64,000 nucleotides of DNA from Sphaerotilus mobilis (GTDB lineage Bacteria > Pseudomonadota > Gammaproteobacteria > Burkholderiales > Burkholderiaceae_C). Below, in pieces: positions 40,472 through 49,263 of this stretch. Position 1 is the stretch's first letter; every line of letters begins with the position of its first letter. The notes under the pieces were generated by a model, which searched no databases, was not told the origin of the DNA, and saw only the letters and a list, made by a program, of their open reading frames with translations. The DNA lies in contig NZ_SGWV01000011.1 in NCBI RefSeq assembly GCF_004216565.1, positions 62,001 to 126,000 of the forward strand, read 5' to 3'. The position numbers were made by a program, and so were the translations under genes.

Positions 40472-42012
40472 TCAAGAACCTCATCCAGAAGCTGCTCGGC
40501 AAGAGCGAACGCGAGCAGCAGCGCCCGGCTGCGGCGGCCGTCCCGGCGGGCCAGCGCACGGAGGTCGGCCGTGCCGAGCACCAGATCGACCCGAGCCTGA
40601 TCGACGCCCGGGCCGTCAAGGTCGTGACGACGCTGCAGGACGCCGGCTACGAGGCCTACATCGTCGGCGGTGCGGTGCGCGACCTGCTGCTGGGGCATCG
40701 GCCCAAGGACTTCGACGTCGCCACCAACGCCACGCCCGAACAGGTCAAGTCGCAGTTCAAGCGCGCCTTCATCATCGGCCGGCGCTTTCGCATCGTGCAT
40801 GTGGTGCATGGCCGCGGCCGTGAGCACGAGGTGATCGAGGTCTCGACCTTCCGCGCCCTGGTCGAAGCCAACGCGTCCGAGGCGGTCGAAGGCAACGAGA
40901 AGACCTCGCGCGCCGAACTGCAAGGGCGCAGTCACGCGGTTGACGCCAGCGGGCGGGTGCTGCGCGACAACGTCTGGGGCTCGCAGACCGAAGACGCTGC
41001 GCGGCGCGACTTCACCGTCAACGCGCTGTATTACGACCCGCGCCGCGAGGTGGTGGTCGACTACCACGACGGCATCGCCGACGCCCGTCGCCGCGTGCTG
41101 CGCATGATCGGCGACCCGGAGACACGCTACCGCGAGGACCCGGTGCGCATCGTGCGTGTGGTGCGTTTTGCCGCCAAGCTGGGCTTCGAGATCGAGCCGG
41201 CCACCCGCACGCCCATCCTGCGCATGGCCGACCTGCTGGCCAACGTGCCGGCGTCGCGCTTGTTCGACGAGATGATCAAGCTGCTGCAGACCGGCCACGC
41301 GCTGGCCAGTCTGGAAGAGCTGCGCAAGCAGGGACTGCATCGCGGCGTCTTCCCGATCCTCGATGCGGTGCTCGATGACGCACACCGCCACGACGGCCAC
41401 GAGAAGTTCATCCACATGGCCCTGTCCGACACCGACCGCCGGGTCGGCGAGGGCAAGCCGGTGGCGCCCAGTTTCATGCTGGCCTGCATGCTGTGGCATG
41501 AGGTGGTCAAGCGCGCCGACGCGTTGCGCCATCGTGGCGAAGGGCCGCTGCCGGCGCTGCAGCAGGCCATCGACGCGGTCTTCGATGCCCGCATCGGCGA
41601 CATCTCCGGGCGCGGCAAGCTGGCCGCCGACATGCGCGAGATCTGGCTGATGCAGCCGCGCTTCGAGCGCCGCACGCCGTCGACCGCCGCCGGCCTGATC
41701 GCCCAGCCGCGCTTCCGCGCCGGCTTCGACTTCCTGCGCCTGCGGGCCGATGCCGGCGAGGTCGACGACGCGCTGGCCGGCTGGTGGGAGGACTACTCGC
41801 TGGCCGATGACGCCGAGCGCGGCGAGTTGCTCGACCAGGCCCGCCAGGAAGACCAGGCCCGCCGCAGCGGCGCCGTGGCTGCCGGAGGCTCGGCCAGCCC
41901 TGCGGCCGCTGGCGCGCCGGCCCGCAAGCGCCGTCGCCGCCGCAAGTCCAATGGCGCAGGAGCGTCCGGCGAAGGCGTGTCGACCGCGAGCGACGCCGGA
42001 CCGGACGCCTGA
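40468..42012 (+). CDS. pcnB: Poly(A) polymerase I
   Basis: This 514-aa nucleotidyltransferase adds poly(A) tails to RNA and promotes decay. It shows IVGGAVRDLLLGHRPKDFDVATNATPEQV (about 65-93 in pieces), GRRFRIVHV, the second acidic motif RRDFTVNALYYD, and the RNA-binding helix YREDPVRIVRVVRFAAKLGF. The C-terminal 60 residues are basic and alanine-rich (ARKRRRRRKSNG), typical of RNA-binding tails. The ATG overlaps the HAD stop (ATGA). Confidence 0.96.
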   Translation: MIKNLIQKLLGKSEREQQRPAAAAVPAGQRTEVGRAEHQIDPSLIDARAVKVVTTLQDAGYEAYIVGGAVRDLLLGHRPKDFDVATNATPEQVKSQFKRAFIIGRRFRIVHVVHGRGREHEVIEVSTFRALVEANASEAVEGNEKTSRAELQGRSHAVDASGRVLRDNVWGSQTEDAARRDFTVNALYYDPRREVVVDYHDGIADARRRVLRMIGDPETRYREDPVRIVRVVRFAAKLGFEIEPATRTPILRMADLLANVPASRLFDEMIKLLQTGHALASLEELRKQGLHRGVFPILDAVLDDAHRHDGHEKFIHMALSDTDRRVGEGKPVAPSFMLACMLWHEVVKRADALRHRGEGPLPALQQAIDAVFDARIGDISGRGKLAADMREIWLMQPRFERRTPSTAAGLIAQPRFRAGFDFLRLRADAGEVDDALAGWWEDYSLADDAERGELLDQARQEDQARRSGAVAAGGSASPAAAGAPARKRRRRRKSNGAGASGEGVSTASDAGPDA

Positions 42013-42025
42013 GTCCCTGGCGCGG

Positions 42026-42523
42026 ATGGACACGACCGTGCGCTGCCACGTCGCCCTGGGTGCCAACCTGGGTGACCTGCACGCCACGCTCGATGCCGCT
42101 TGCGCGGCCTTGCGCGAACAGCCCGGCTGCCGCTGGATCGGCGAGTCGGCGCGCTATCGCAGCGCGCCGATCGACTCGTCCGGACCCGAATACCTGAACT
42201 CGGTCGTCGCGCTGGACGTGCGCGACGACGACGCCCGCGCGCCCTGGCACCTGCTGGCCGCGCTGCAGGCGATCGAGGCGCGACACGGCCGCGAGCGCCC
42301 CTACCGCAACGCGCCGCGCACGCTCGACCTCGACCTGCTGCTGTGGGGCGACCGTGTCATCGACGATGCCGTGCTGACCGTGCCGCACCCGCGCCTGCAC
42401 CTGCGGGCCTTCGTGCTCAGGCCGCTGCTGGACCTGGCGCCGGATCTCGTCCTGCCGGGCCTGGGTCGCGCGCGGGACCACCTCGACGCGGTGGCCAACC
42501 AGGCGATCGAGCGCTTGGCCTGA
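42026..42523 (+). CDS. folK: 2-amino-4-hydroxy-6-hydroxymethyldihydropteridine pyrophosphokinase (HPPK)
   Basis: This 165-aa enzyme transfers pyrophosphate from ATP to the pterin in folate synthesis. It shows the ALGANLGD start motif, the substrate loop RYRSAPIDSSGPEYLNSVV and the signature RTLDLDLLLWGDRVIDD followed by PHPRLHLRAFVLRPLLDLAP. ATG 42026 gives MDTTVRCHVALGANLG. It is 13 bp after pcnB and completes the conserved group. Confidence 0.95.
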   Translation: MDTTVRCHVALGANLGDLHATLDAACAALREQPGCRWIGESARYRSAPIDSSGPEYLNSVVALDVRDDDARAPWHLLAALQAIEARHGRERPYRNAPRTLDLDLLLWGDRVIDDAVLTVPHPRLHLRAFVLRPLLDLAPDLVLPGLGRARDHLDAVANQAIERLA

Positions 42524-42733
42524 GGCCGTCCGGCGGCGCGGGTCCCGCGACCGCCTTCTTTCCGTCACGCCTTTTCGTCACGCGTTTGTCATGCTGCCCT
42601 GAGGCTGGATTGTTTCTGCCTGCCGACAGGGGCCGGATACACTCCCGCCCGCCAGAAATATGACTCGTTCGTGACTGTTTCCACCGACAACCCGTCGGAG
42701 CCGGACAGCACGGGCCGGAACCACGGAGCGTCC

Positions 42734-43381
42734 ATGCTGTTCGGCAAATTGCTGCCCCGAGAGGGCAATTTCTTCGAGATGTTCAACGAGCACGGCCGGG
42801 CCATCGTCTCGGGCGCCCGCTCCTTCCAGGCCATGCTCAACGACTACGCCGACCCGATCCTGCGCGAGAAGTTTGCCGCCGAGGTCGACGGTGCCGAGCA
42901 TGCGGCCGACAAGATCACGGCCGAGGTCAACCGGCTGCTGCACAAGACCTTCATCACGCCGATCGACCGCGAGCAGATCCACACGCTGATCAACACGATG
43001 GACGACATCCTCGACCTGCTGCAGGACACGACCGAGACGTTGTCGCTCTATGACGTGCGCCGCATCACCGAGGAAGTGATCCGCCTGGGCGACATCTCGG
43101 CCAAGTGCTGCGAGCGCGTCGCCCATGCGGTCAGCCTGCTGCCGCAGCTCTCCAAGAACGGCGTGGCCGAGGCCACGATCAAGACCTGCGAAGAGATCGA
43201 CCGCCTGGAGTCGGACGCCGACCGGGTGATGCGCGCGGCCATGTCCAAGCTGTTCCGCGAGGAGCAGGACATCCGCGAGCTGATCAAGCTCAAGGCGATC
43301 TACGAGCAGCTCGAATCGATCTCCGACAAGTGCGAGGACGTCGCCAACCTGATCGAGGGCATCGTCCTCGAGAACTCCTGA
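42734..43381 (+). CDS. DUF47 / PhoU-like phosphate transport regulator
   Basis: This 215-aa all-helical protein (TIGR00153/DUF47) starts at ATG 42734 after CGGAGCG; a GTG at 42671 in frame is less likely. It opens MLFGKLLPREGNFFEMFNEHG and has repeated PhoU-like helices with acidic metal-binding patches (DRLESDADRVMRAA). It is paired with the Pit transporter 13 bp downstream and probably modulates it in the cytoplasm. Confidence 0.93.
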   Translation: MLFGKLLPREGNFFEMFNEHGRAIVSGARSFQAMLNDYADPILREKFAAEVDGAEHAADKITAEVNRLLHKTFITPIDREQIHTLINTMDDILDLLQDTTETLSLYDVRRITEEVIRLGDISAKCCERVAHAVSLLPQLSKNGVAEATIKTCEEIDRLESDADRVMRAAMSKLFREEQDIRELIKLKAIYEQLESISDKCEDVANLIEGIVLENS

Positions 43382-43394
43382 GCGGCGGCACGCC

Positions 43395-44405
43395 ATGGAT
43401 GCTGTCCAGACCGGGTTCTGGGTCGTCGCGATGCTGGTGCTGCTGGCCATCGCGTTCGACTTCATGAACGGCTTCCACGACGCGGCGAACTCGATCGCCA
43501 CCGTCGTGTCCACGGGGGTGCTCAAGCCCCAGCAGGCGGTGCTGTTCGCGGCCTTCTTCAACGTCATGGCGATCATGGTGTTCCAGCTCAAGGTCGCGGC
43601 GACCGTCGGCAAGGGCATCGTCGAACCGGGCATCGTTGACCAGCACGTGGTCTTCGGCGCGCTGGTCGGTGCGATCGTCTGGAACATCGTGACCTGGTGG
43701 TACGGCATCCCGTCGAGCTCGTCGCACGCGCTGATCGGCGGCATCGTCGGCGCCGTGATCGCCAAGGCGGGCGCGACGGCGTTGATCGGTGCGGGCATCT
43801 GGAAGACGGTGCTGTTCATCTTCGTCTCGCCCACGCTTGGCTTCCTGCTCGGCTCGCTGCTGATGGTGGCGGTGTCGTGGATCTTCAGGCGCATGCCGCC
43901 CAAACGCATCGACAAGTGGTTTCGCCGGCTGCAGCTGGTCTCGGCCGGCCTGTACAGCCTGGGTCACGGTGGCAACGATGCGCAGAAGACCATCGGCATC
44001 ATCTGGATGCTGCTGCTGGCGACCGGTTATGCGTCGGCGAGCGACGCGATGCCGCCGTCCTGGGTGATCTGGTCGTGTTATCTCGCGATCGGCGCGGGCA
44101 CCATGTTTGGCGGCTGGCGCATCGTCAAGACCATGGGCCAGAAGATCACCAAGCTCAAGCCGGTCGGCGGTTTCTGTGCCGAGACGGGCGGCGCGATGAC
44201 GCTGTTCATCGCCACCGCGATGGGCGTGCCGGTGTCGACCACCCACACGATCACCGGCGCCATCGTCGGTGTCGGCTCGACACAACGCGCCTCGGCGGTG
44301 CGCTGGGGCGTGGCCGGCAACATCGTCTGGGCCTGGATCTTCACCATCCCCGCCTCGGCGGCGGTGGCGGCCGGCGCCTACCTCGTCAGCTTCAAGTTCT
44401 TCTGA
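43395..44405 (+). CDS. pit: Low-affinity inorganic phosphate transporter (Pit family)
   Basis: This 336-aa inner-membrane protein has about ten hydrophobic segments and both inverted PiT signatures: FMNGFHDAANSIATVVSTG (about 24-42) and LGHGGNDAQKTIGIIW (about 192-207). SSSHALIGG and VSTTHTITGAIVG are the matching halves. It takes up phosphate using an ion gradient. It is in an operon with the DUF47 protein. Confidence 0.95.
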   Translation: MDAVQTGFWVVAMLVLLAIAFDFMNGFHDAANSIATVVSTGVLKPQQAVLFAAFFNVMAIMVFQLKVAATVGKGIVEPGIVDQHVVFGALVGAIVWNIVTWWYGIPSSSSHALIGGIVGAVIAKAGATALIGAGIWKTVLFIFVSPTLGFLLGSLLMVAVSWIFRRMPPKRIDKWFRRLQLVSAGLYSLGHGGNDAQKTIGIIWMLLLATGYASASDAMPPSWVIWSCYLAIGAGTMFGGWRIVKTMGQKITKLKPVGGFCAETGGAMTLFIATAMGVPVSTTHTITGAIVGVGSTQRASAVRWGVAGNIVWAWIFTIPASAAVAAGAYLVSFKFF

Positions 44406-44436
44406 GTAGGCCCAGCCCGCCGAGCCTCCTGCCGCC

Positions 44437-44901
44437 TCACTGGAGGTCGGCGGTGGCCTGCTCGGTGGCGCGGGTCGCCTCGCGCTCCAGTTCGAAGTAG
44501 CGCTGCAGGCTGAAGCTGATCACCGACAGCATGGCGGTCGCGCCGATCAGCAGCGCAGCAACGACGCCCATCACCGCCAGCCAGCCGGTGGGGCGGCTGC
44601 TTCCCGCGTCGGCGTTGTAGGTCGCGTTCCAGGCCTCGTCGGCGCGCAGGCCGTGGAAGATCGCGGTGCCCATCGCCACCACCAGCGACAGACCGCCCAG
44701 CGGCATCAGCACCCAGGCGAGGCGGTCATCCTGACCGAGTTCCATCACACGCTGCACGCCCAGCACGCCCAGGAACGTCAGCAGGGCGTGGACCCAGCCC
44801 CAGCTGTCGCGCAGGCTGCCGAGGTAGAAGCGGTGCAGCCCGAGCGGGCCACCGATGAGGGCAATCCAGGTGGCAAGGGTCTTGGACTTGGTGGGGATCA
44901 T
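44437..44901 (-). CDS. TM2-domain membrane protein
   Basis: This 154-aa protein has a TM2-like motif near the N-terminus (TWIALIGGPLGLHRFYLGSLRDSWGW, in pieces) and about four hydrophobic segments. The C-terminus is a charged helix (QRYFELEREATRATEQ). Proteins with this motif are of unknown function in bacteria. The start could be ATG 44913, four codons upstream; 44901 gives MIPTKSKTLATW. It is divergent from rpsP. Confidence 0.8.
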   Translation of the reverse strand: MIPTKSKTLATWIALIGGPLGLHRFYLGSLRDSWGWVHALLTFLGVLGVQRVMELGQDDRLAWVLMPLGGLSLVVAMGTAIFHGLRADEAWNATYNADAGSSRPTGWLAVMGVVAALLIGATAMLSVISFSLQRYFELEREATRATEQATADLQ

Positions 44902-45213
44902 GGTCGGATGCACGGCTCGGTGGTTCCAGCAGAAGGTCCGTCAGTTTATAATCTTGGGTTTTCCGGTGACGGCTGATCGGTTCGTGTCGTGCAGACATGG
45001 TCCACGCAGCACGTATCTGACGGGGCCGGAAACGAGACGCACGAACGCACGGGTGACGCGCGACGGGTAACCGCCCGCCGAGCCCGATCGATGATCTGCT
45101 GGCCCGCGTGTCTCCCGGTCGAGCGGATCACCCCATGTAGACCCTGCAGGCTGCCTGTGCAGCCCTTGTCGCTCCGAAGCCTGCAGCCGGTCACTGACAG
45201 TCTGGACTACACC
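44902..45213. other. Intergenic region: rpsP promoter and long leader
   Basis: No gene is seen in these 312 bp. They hold the rpsP promoter near 44924-44952 and then about 255 nt of GC-rich untranslated leader with several possible stems, for example CTGCAGGCTGCCTGTGCAG near 45150. Confidence 0.55.
44924..44952 (+). promoter_or_regulatory. Promoter of the rpsP operon
   Basis: A consensus TATAAT at 44947-44952 is preceded at 17 bp by a weak TTCCAG. It lies far upstream (261 bp) of the rpsP ATG. Confidence 0.55.
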
Positions 45214-45474
45214 ATGGTCGTGATTCGACTCTCTCGCGGCGGCTCCAAGCGTCGCCCGTTCTACAACCTCGTCGCCGCCAACAGCGCCAACCGCCGTGAC
45301 GGCCGCTTCCTGGAGCGCGTGGGTTTCTACAACCCGGTCGCCCCCGAAGGCACCGAGGCCCTGCGCGTGGCGCTGGACCGTGTCGACCACTGGGTGGCCC
45401 ACGGCGCTCAGCTGTCGCCCACGGTTGCCCGCCTGGTCAAGGAAGCCAAGGCCAAGGCCGCTCCGGCGGCCTGA
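45214..45474 (+). CDS. rpsP: 30S ribosomal protein S16
   Basis: This 86-aa protein opens [20 protein letters not shown] and has the S16 features [13 protein letters not shown] and an Ala/Lys tail. It is a small-subunit assembly protein. It is first of the conserved rpsP-rimM-trmD-rplS operon. Confidence 0.98.
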   Translation: MVVIRLSRGGSKRRPFYNLVAANSANRRDGRFLERVGFYNPVAPEGTEALRVALDRVDHWVAHGAQLSPTVARLVKEAKAKAAPAA

Positions 45475-45504
45475 TCGGTCCGCTGTCGCCGCTGTCCTGA
45501 GCCG

Positions 45505-46113
45505 TTGCACGCCAGCCTTGCTGAACCCGTGACGCAGGACGACGACAGCACCCGCCCGGACGACCTCATCGAGGTCGCCCGGGTGATTGATGCCTGGGGC
45601 ATCAAGGGCGCTTTCCGCGTCCAGACTTATGCAGCGGATCCGGAGGCGGTGTTTGCCTCGCGCCGCTGGTTCCTCGAACCGCCCGAAGGCAAGCCGGCCC
45701 GCCGCGATGGCCCGCCGCTGCCCCGCCTGCTGAAGATCACGCAGGCCCGCGAGCACGGCGAAGGCGTGGTCGCCAGCGCACAGGAAGTGCCCGACCGCAG
45801 CGCGGCCGAAGCCCTCAAGGGGGCGCGCATCTTCGTCTCGCGTTCGAGCTTTCCCGCCGCCCGCGAGGGCGAGTACTACTGGATCGACCTGATCGGCCTG
45901 GACGTCGTGAACCGCCAGGGCGAGTCGCTCGGCACCGTCGCCGACCTGCTCGACACCGGTCCGCACAGCGTGCTGCGGCTGCGCTACCCGTCCATCGACG
46001 AGAAGGGCGAGCCGGTCGACGGCGAGCGCCTGATTCCCTTCGTGGCCGCCTATGTCGATGCCGTCGAGATCGCCAACAGGCGCATCGTGGTCGACTGGGG
46101 CCTGGACTACTGA
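45505..46113 (+). CDS. rimM: Ribosome maturation factor RimM
   Basis: This protein of about 202 aa binds S19 in the 30S head during assembly. It has the RimM N-domain ([22 protein letters not shown]), the insertion [14 protein letters not shown], and the PRC-barrel domain ([37 protein letters not shown], in pieces). No ATG start is available near the homologous region. TTG 45505 or GTG 45529 ([10 protein letters not shown]) are the choices, so the first eight residues are uncertain. Confidence 0.93.
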   Translation: MHASLAEPVTQDDDSTRPDDLIEVARVIDAWGIKGAFRVQTYAADPEAVFASRRWFLEPPEGKPARRDGPPLPRLLKITQAREHGEGVVASAQEVPDRSAAEALKGARIFVSRSSFPAAREGEYYWIDLIGLDVVNRQGESLGTVADLLDTGPHSVLRLRYPSIDEKGEPVDGERLIPFVAAYVDAVEIANRRIVVDWGLDY

Positions 46114-46156
46114 CGCAGGACGCGTGACGCCGCCTCAAGGCGCCACATCCACCGCC

Positions 46157-46906
46157 ATGCGCTTCGACGTCCTGACGCTGTTCCCCGAACTTTTCGAGCC
46201 CTTCCTGCACAGCGGCGTGACGCGTCGCGCCTACGAGAGCCGTCAGGTCGACGTGCGGCTGTGGCCATTGCGCGACTTTGCCGAGGACAACTACCGGCGC
46301 GTCGATGACCGGCCCTACGGTGGTGGACCTGGCATGGTGATGTTGGTCGAGCCGCTGGAGCGCGCGCTCGCGGCCGTCCGCGTCGACCAGGCCGAGCGTC
46401 TGCCCGTCATCCACTTCAGCCCGGCTGGCGCGCCGATGACGCAGGCCCGTGTGCGCGAGCTGGCCGAAGGGCCGGGCGCGGTGCTGCTCTGCGGTCGCTA
46501 CGAAGGCATCGATCACCGCTTCATCGAACGCCACGTCGACGAAGAGATCAGCCTCGGTGACTTCGTGCTGTCGGGTGGCGAACTGCCGGCACTGGCCTTG
46601 CTGGATGCCGTCACGCGGCTGCAGCCGGGCGTCCTCAACGACGCCGCCTCGCACCAGCAGGACAGCTTCTCCGACGGCTTGCTCGACTGCCCGCACTACA
46701 GCCGTCCCGAGAAGCTGGGCGCGGCCGCCGCGGATGCCGTGCCCGAGGTGCTGATGTCGGGCCACCACGGCCGCATCGCCCGTTGGCGGCGGGAGCAGCA
46801 GCTGCTGGTCACCGCGCGCCGTCGCCCCGACCTGATCACCGCCGCGCGGGCCGCTGGCGGCTTGAGTGCGGCGGATGAGCGCTGGTTGCGCGAGAACGGG
46901 TTATAA
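46157..46906 (+). CDS. trmD: tRNA (guanine-N1)-methyltransferase
   Basis: This 249-aa SPOUT methyltransferase makes m1G37 in tRNAs. It shows [17 protein letters not shown], the [13 protein letters not shown] loop, [16 protein letters not shown] and the trefoil knot [16 protein letters not shown]. The ATG at 46157 is fixed by homology. The last bases overlap a TATAAT-like box that may drive rplS. Confidence 0.97.
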   Translation: MRFDVLTLFPELFEPFLHSGVTRRAYESRQVDVRLWPLRDFAEDNYRRVDDRPYGGGPGMVMLVEPLERALAAVRVDQAERLPVIHFSPAGAPMTQARVRELAEGPGAVLLCGRYEGIDHRFIERHVDEEISLGDFVLSGGELPALALLDAVTRLQPGVLNDAASHQQDSFSDGLLDCPHYSRPEKLGAAAADAVPEVLMSGHHGRIARWRREQQLLVTARRRPDLITAARAAGGLSAADERWLRENGL

Positions 46907-46907
46907 T
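46902..46907 (+). promoter_or_regulatory. TATAAT box inside the end of trmD
   Basis: TATAAT occurs at the trmD stop region, 133 bp before rplS, with no good -35. It could be an internal promoter for rplS. Confidence 0.35.
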
Positions 46908-46936
46908 TTTTGGCTTTGATCCTCTGCCGAGCTTTC

Positions 46937-46954
46937 CGTCCCGATTCCGGGACG
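46937..46954 (+). promoter_or_regulatory. Hairpin in the rplS leader
   Basis: CGTCCCG-ATTC-CGGGACG is a perfect 7-bp stem in the leader of rplS. It has no T-run and may affect translation or message stability. Confidence 0.4.
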
Positions 46955-47039
46955 CGCCGCTCGAAGGTGGGCCGGTTCCGAAAGTGTGGGCCGGCACGCT
47001 GCGGCCCCTTGTGTCGGCATGATCTTCTGGAGTGAACCC

Positions 47040-47393
47040 ATGGATCTGATCCAACAACTTGAGCAAGAAGAGATTGCTCGCCTGAACAAGAACATCCCCG
47101 ACTTCGCCCCGGGCGACACGGTGATCGTCAGCGTCAACGTCGTCGAAGGCACGCGCAAGCGCCTGCAGGCCTACGAAGGTGTCGTGATCGGCCGCCGCAA
47201 CCGTGGCCTGAACAGCAACTTCATCGTCCGCAAGGTGTCGAGCGGTGAAGGCGTCGAGCGGACCTTCCAGCTCTACAGCCCGCTGATCGCCTCGATCGAA
47301 GTGAAGCGCCGCGGTGACGTCCGTCGCGCCAAGCTGTACTACCTGCGCCAGCGCAGCGGCAAGTCGGCACGCATCAAGGAAAAGCTGGCCTGA
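47040..47393 (+). CDS. rplS: 50S ribosomal protein L19
   Basis: This 117-aa protein opens [22 protein letters not shown] and has the L19 signature [32 protein letters not shown] (in pieces). It sits at the 30S-50S interface. ATG 47040 follows GGAGTG. A 134-bp leader separates it from trmD. Confidence 0.98.
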   Translation: MDLIQQLEQEEIARLNKNIPDFAPGDTVIVSVNVVEGTRKRLQAYEGVVIGRRNRGLNSNFIVRKVSSGEGVERTFQLYSPLIASIEVKRRGDVRRAKLYYLRQRSGKSARIKEKLA

Positions 47394-47464
47394 TGCCGCC
47401 CACGCCGGCCCGTGGGTCGGCGTGCGATGTGCACGTGCCATGCTCACGTGGCATCGACCCCCTC

Positions 47465-47488
47465 CAAGACCGCCCACGGGCGGTCTTG
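47465..47488 (+). terminator. Terminator of the rpsP-rplS operon
   Basis: CAAGACCGCC-CACG-GGCGGTCTTG is a perfect 10-bp stem 72 bp after rplS. The T-run is poor (TTGTCACAT). Confidence 0.65.
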
Positions 47489-47512
47489 TCACATCTGGCC
47501 TAAGCTTCCCGG

Positions 47513-48220
47513 ATGTCTTCCCAGCCCCCCGGACTGATCCGCGACCCGCGCGGCATTCCCGTCATCGGCCATGACGACCACCTGCCGCCGGTTCCTGCAG
47601 ACCGCCTCAGCGCCGATGCGCTGCGCCGTCGCCTTGCTTCCCCGCCGGCTTGGACCCCCGCCTTCGCCGGCGATGCAGCCCGCATCGGCCTGACGCGCGA
47701 ACCTGCCCATGCCGCCGTGCTGGTCGCGCTGGTCGAGCGTGACGACGGCCTGCATGTGCTCCTGACGCGTCGCACCGATCACCTCAAGGACCACGCCGGC
47801 CAGATCAGCTTCCCCGGTGGCCGCACCGAGCCCGGCGAGCGCGATGCCGTCGAGACCGCTTTGCGTGAAGCCGAAGAAGAAGTCGGCCTGCAAGCGCGAC
47901 ACATCGAGGTGATCGGCCGCATGCCGGTCTACCGCACGGTCACGTCCTTCATCGTCACGCCGGTGATCGCGCTGGTGCGACCGACCTTCACCTTGCAGAT
48001 CGACCCGCAGGAAGTGGCGGAGGCCTTCGAGGTGCCGCTGGCCTTCCTGATGACGCCGGCCCATCACCGCCGTCATCGCCATGAGGCTGATGGCCTGTCG
48101 CGCCAGTTCCTGTCCATGCCGTGGCAAGGGCGGGATGCCCAGGGCGAGGTGCGCGAGTACTTCATCTGGGGTGCGACCGCAGCCATGCTCCGCAACCTCT
48201 ACCACCTGTTGTCGGCCTGA
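47513..48220 (+). CDS. CoA pyrophosphohydrolase-type NUDIX hydrolase
   Basis: This 235-aa protein has the UPF0035/CoA-type signature LTRRTDHLKDHAGQISFPGGRTE (about 84-106, in pieces) merged with an intact NUDIX box GGRTEPGERDAVETALREAEEEVGL. It should split CoA or its derivatives to 3',5'-ADP and phosphopantetheine. An Arg/Pro-rich N-terminal 60 residues precede the fold. It lies 119 bp after rplS beyond a terminator. Confidence 0.9.
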   Translation: MSSQPPGLIRDPRGIPVIGHDDHLPPVPADRLSADALRRRLASPPAWTPAFAGDAARIGLTREPAHAAVLVALVERDDGLHVLLTRRTDHLKDHAGQISFPGGRTEPGERDAVETALREAEEEVGLQARHIEVIGRMPVYRTVTSFIVTPVIALVRPTFTLQIDPQEVAEAFEVPLAFLMTPAHHRRHRHEADGLSRQFLSMPWQGRDAQGEVREYFIWGATAAMLRNLYHLLSA

Positions 48221-48252
48221 GACCTGCCGGAGGCCGCCGGTATCATTGCCGG

Positions 48253-49242
48253 ATGAGTTTCCTCTCGGTCCTGCTCGCCCTCGTGATCGAACAACTGCGA
48301 CCGTTGCCACAGGGCAATCCGGTCCATGAAGGTCTGGTGGCCTGGTCACGCTGGACCGGTCGCAACTTCGATGCTGGCCGTGAACACCACGCCTGGGTCG
48401 TCTGGGCCGTGACGGTTTCCGTGCCCGCCTTGCTGGTCTTCCTGGTGCATTGGGGCCTCTCGGAATTCAGCCTGCTGCTTGCGCTGGCCTGGGACCTGCT
48501 GGTGCTCTATCTGACACTGGGCTTCCGCCAGTTCAGCCACTACTTCACCGACATCCGCGACGCCCTCGAGGCTGGCCAGGAAGACCGCGCGCGTGAGCTG
48601 CTGCAGGCGTGGCGACACCTCGATGCCAGCGAGCTGCCACGCACCGAGCTGCTGCGCCACGTCATCGAACATGCGCTGATCGCGGCCCACCGCCATGTCT
48701 TCGGCGTGTTCTTCTGGTTCGTGCTCGGTTCGGCCCTGGGGCTGGGGCCGATGGGCGCGGTGCTCTATCGGATGTCGGCCTTCTGCGCGCGCTACTGGGC
48801 CTACAAGAGCCGCGTGCTCGGCGCGCCGACCAACGAGCGCTTGGCGCTGCGTTCGCAACAGGCGTTCGCGGTCATCGACCATGTGCCGACCCGCTTGACC
48901 GCTGCGGGTTTTGCGGTGGTCGGCAACTTCGAGGACGCCGTCGATTGTTGGCGCCGCCATGCCCGCCTCTGGCAGCAGGGCAACGATGGTGTGCTGCTGG
49001 CCGCCGCCGCTGGCGCGGTCGGCTTGTCGCTGGGTGGGCCGGCACCCGGCACCGGGGGACAGACGGCCGAGACCGCTCGCACGCTCGAGGCGGGCGCCGA
49101 ACAGGTCATCGCCGAAGGCAGCACGCCCGGCGCGACGCCGCAGTTCCCGCACCTGCGCTCGGTCGTCGGCCTGGTCTGGCGCTCGGTCGTGTTGTGGATG
49201 CTGCTGCTGGCGCTGATGTCGCTGGCCAACCTGCTGGGCTGA
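48253..49242 (+). CDS. CobD/CbiB-like membrane protein
   Basis: This 329-aa protein has several hydrophobic segments (LLALVIEQLRPL; AWVVWAVTVSVPALLVFLVHW; WFVLGSALGLGPMGAVLYRM) and resembles the CobD/CbiB and AmpE group of integral membrane proteins. No other cobalamin genes are near, and Burkholderiales commonly carry this gene alone, so a role in cobalamin synthesis is doubtful. ATG 48253 gives MSFLSVLLALVIEQL. It is 32 bp after the NUDIX gene. Confidence 0.82.
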   Translation: MSFLSVLLALVIEQLRPLPQGNPVHEGLVAWSRWTGRNFDAGREHHAWVVWAVTVSVPALLVFLVHWGLSEFSLLLALAWDLLVLYLTLGFRQFSHYFTDIRDALEAGQEDRARELLQAWRHLDASELPRTELLRHVIEHALIAAHRHVFGVFFWFVLGSALGLGPMGAVLYRMSAFCARYWAYKSRVLGAPTNERLALRSQQAFAVIDHVPTRLTAAGFAVVGNFEDAVDCWRRHARLWQQGNDGVLLAAAAGAVGLSLGGPAPGTGGQTAETARTLEAGAEQVIAEGSTPGATPQFPHLRSVVGLVWRSVVLWMLLLALMSLANLLG

Positions 49243-49263
49243 CCCAGCCGGCTGCGCAACGGC

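Noticed and set aside
48253-49242. Assignment of the CbiB-like gene to cobalamin synthesis
   Set aside because: No cobalamin gene lies nearby and the gene stands between a NUDIX hydrolase and a DUF599 gene, so only the family label is kept.
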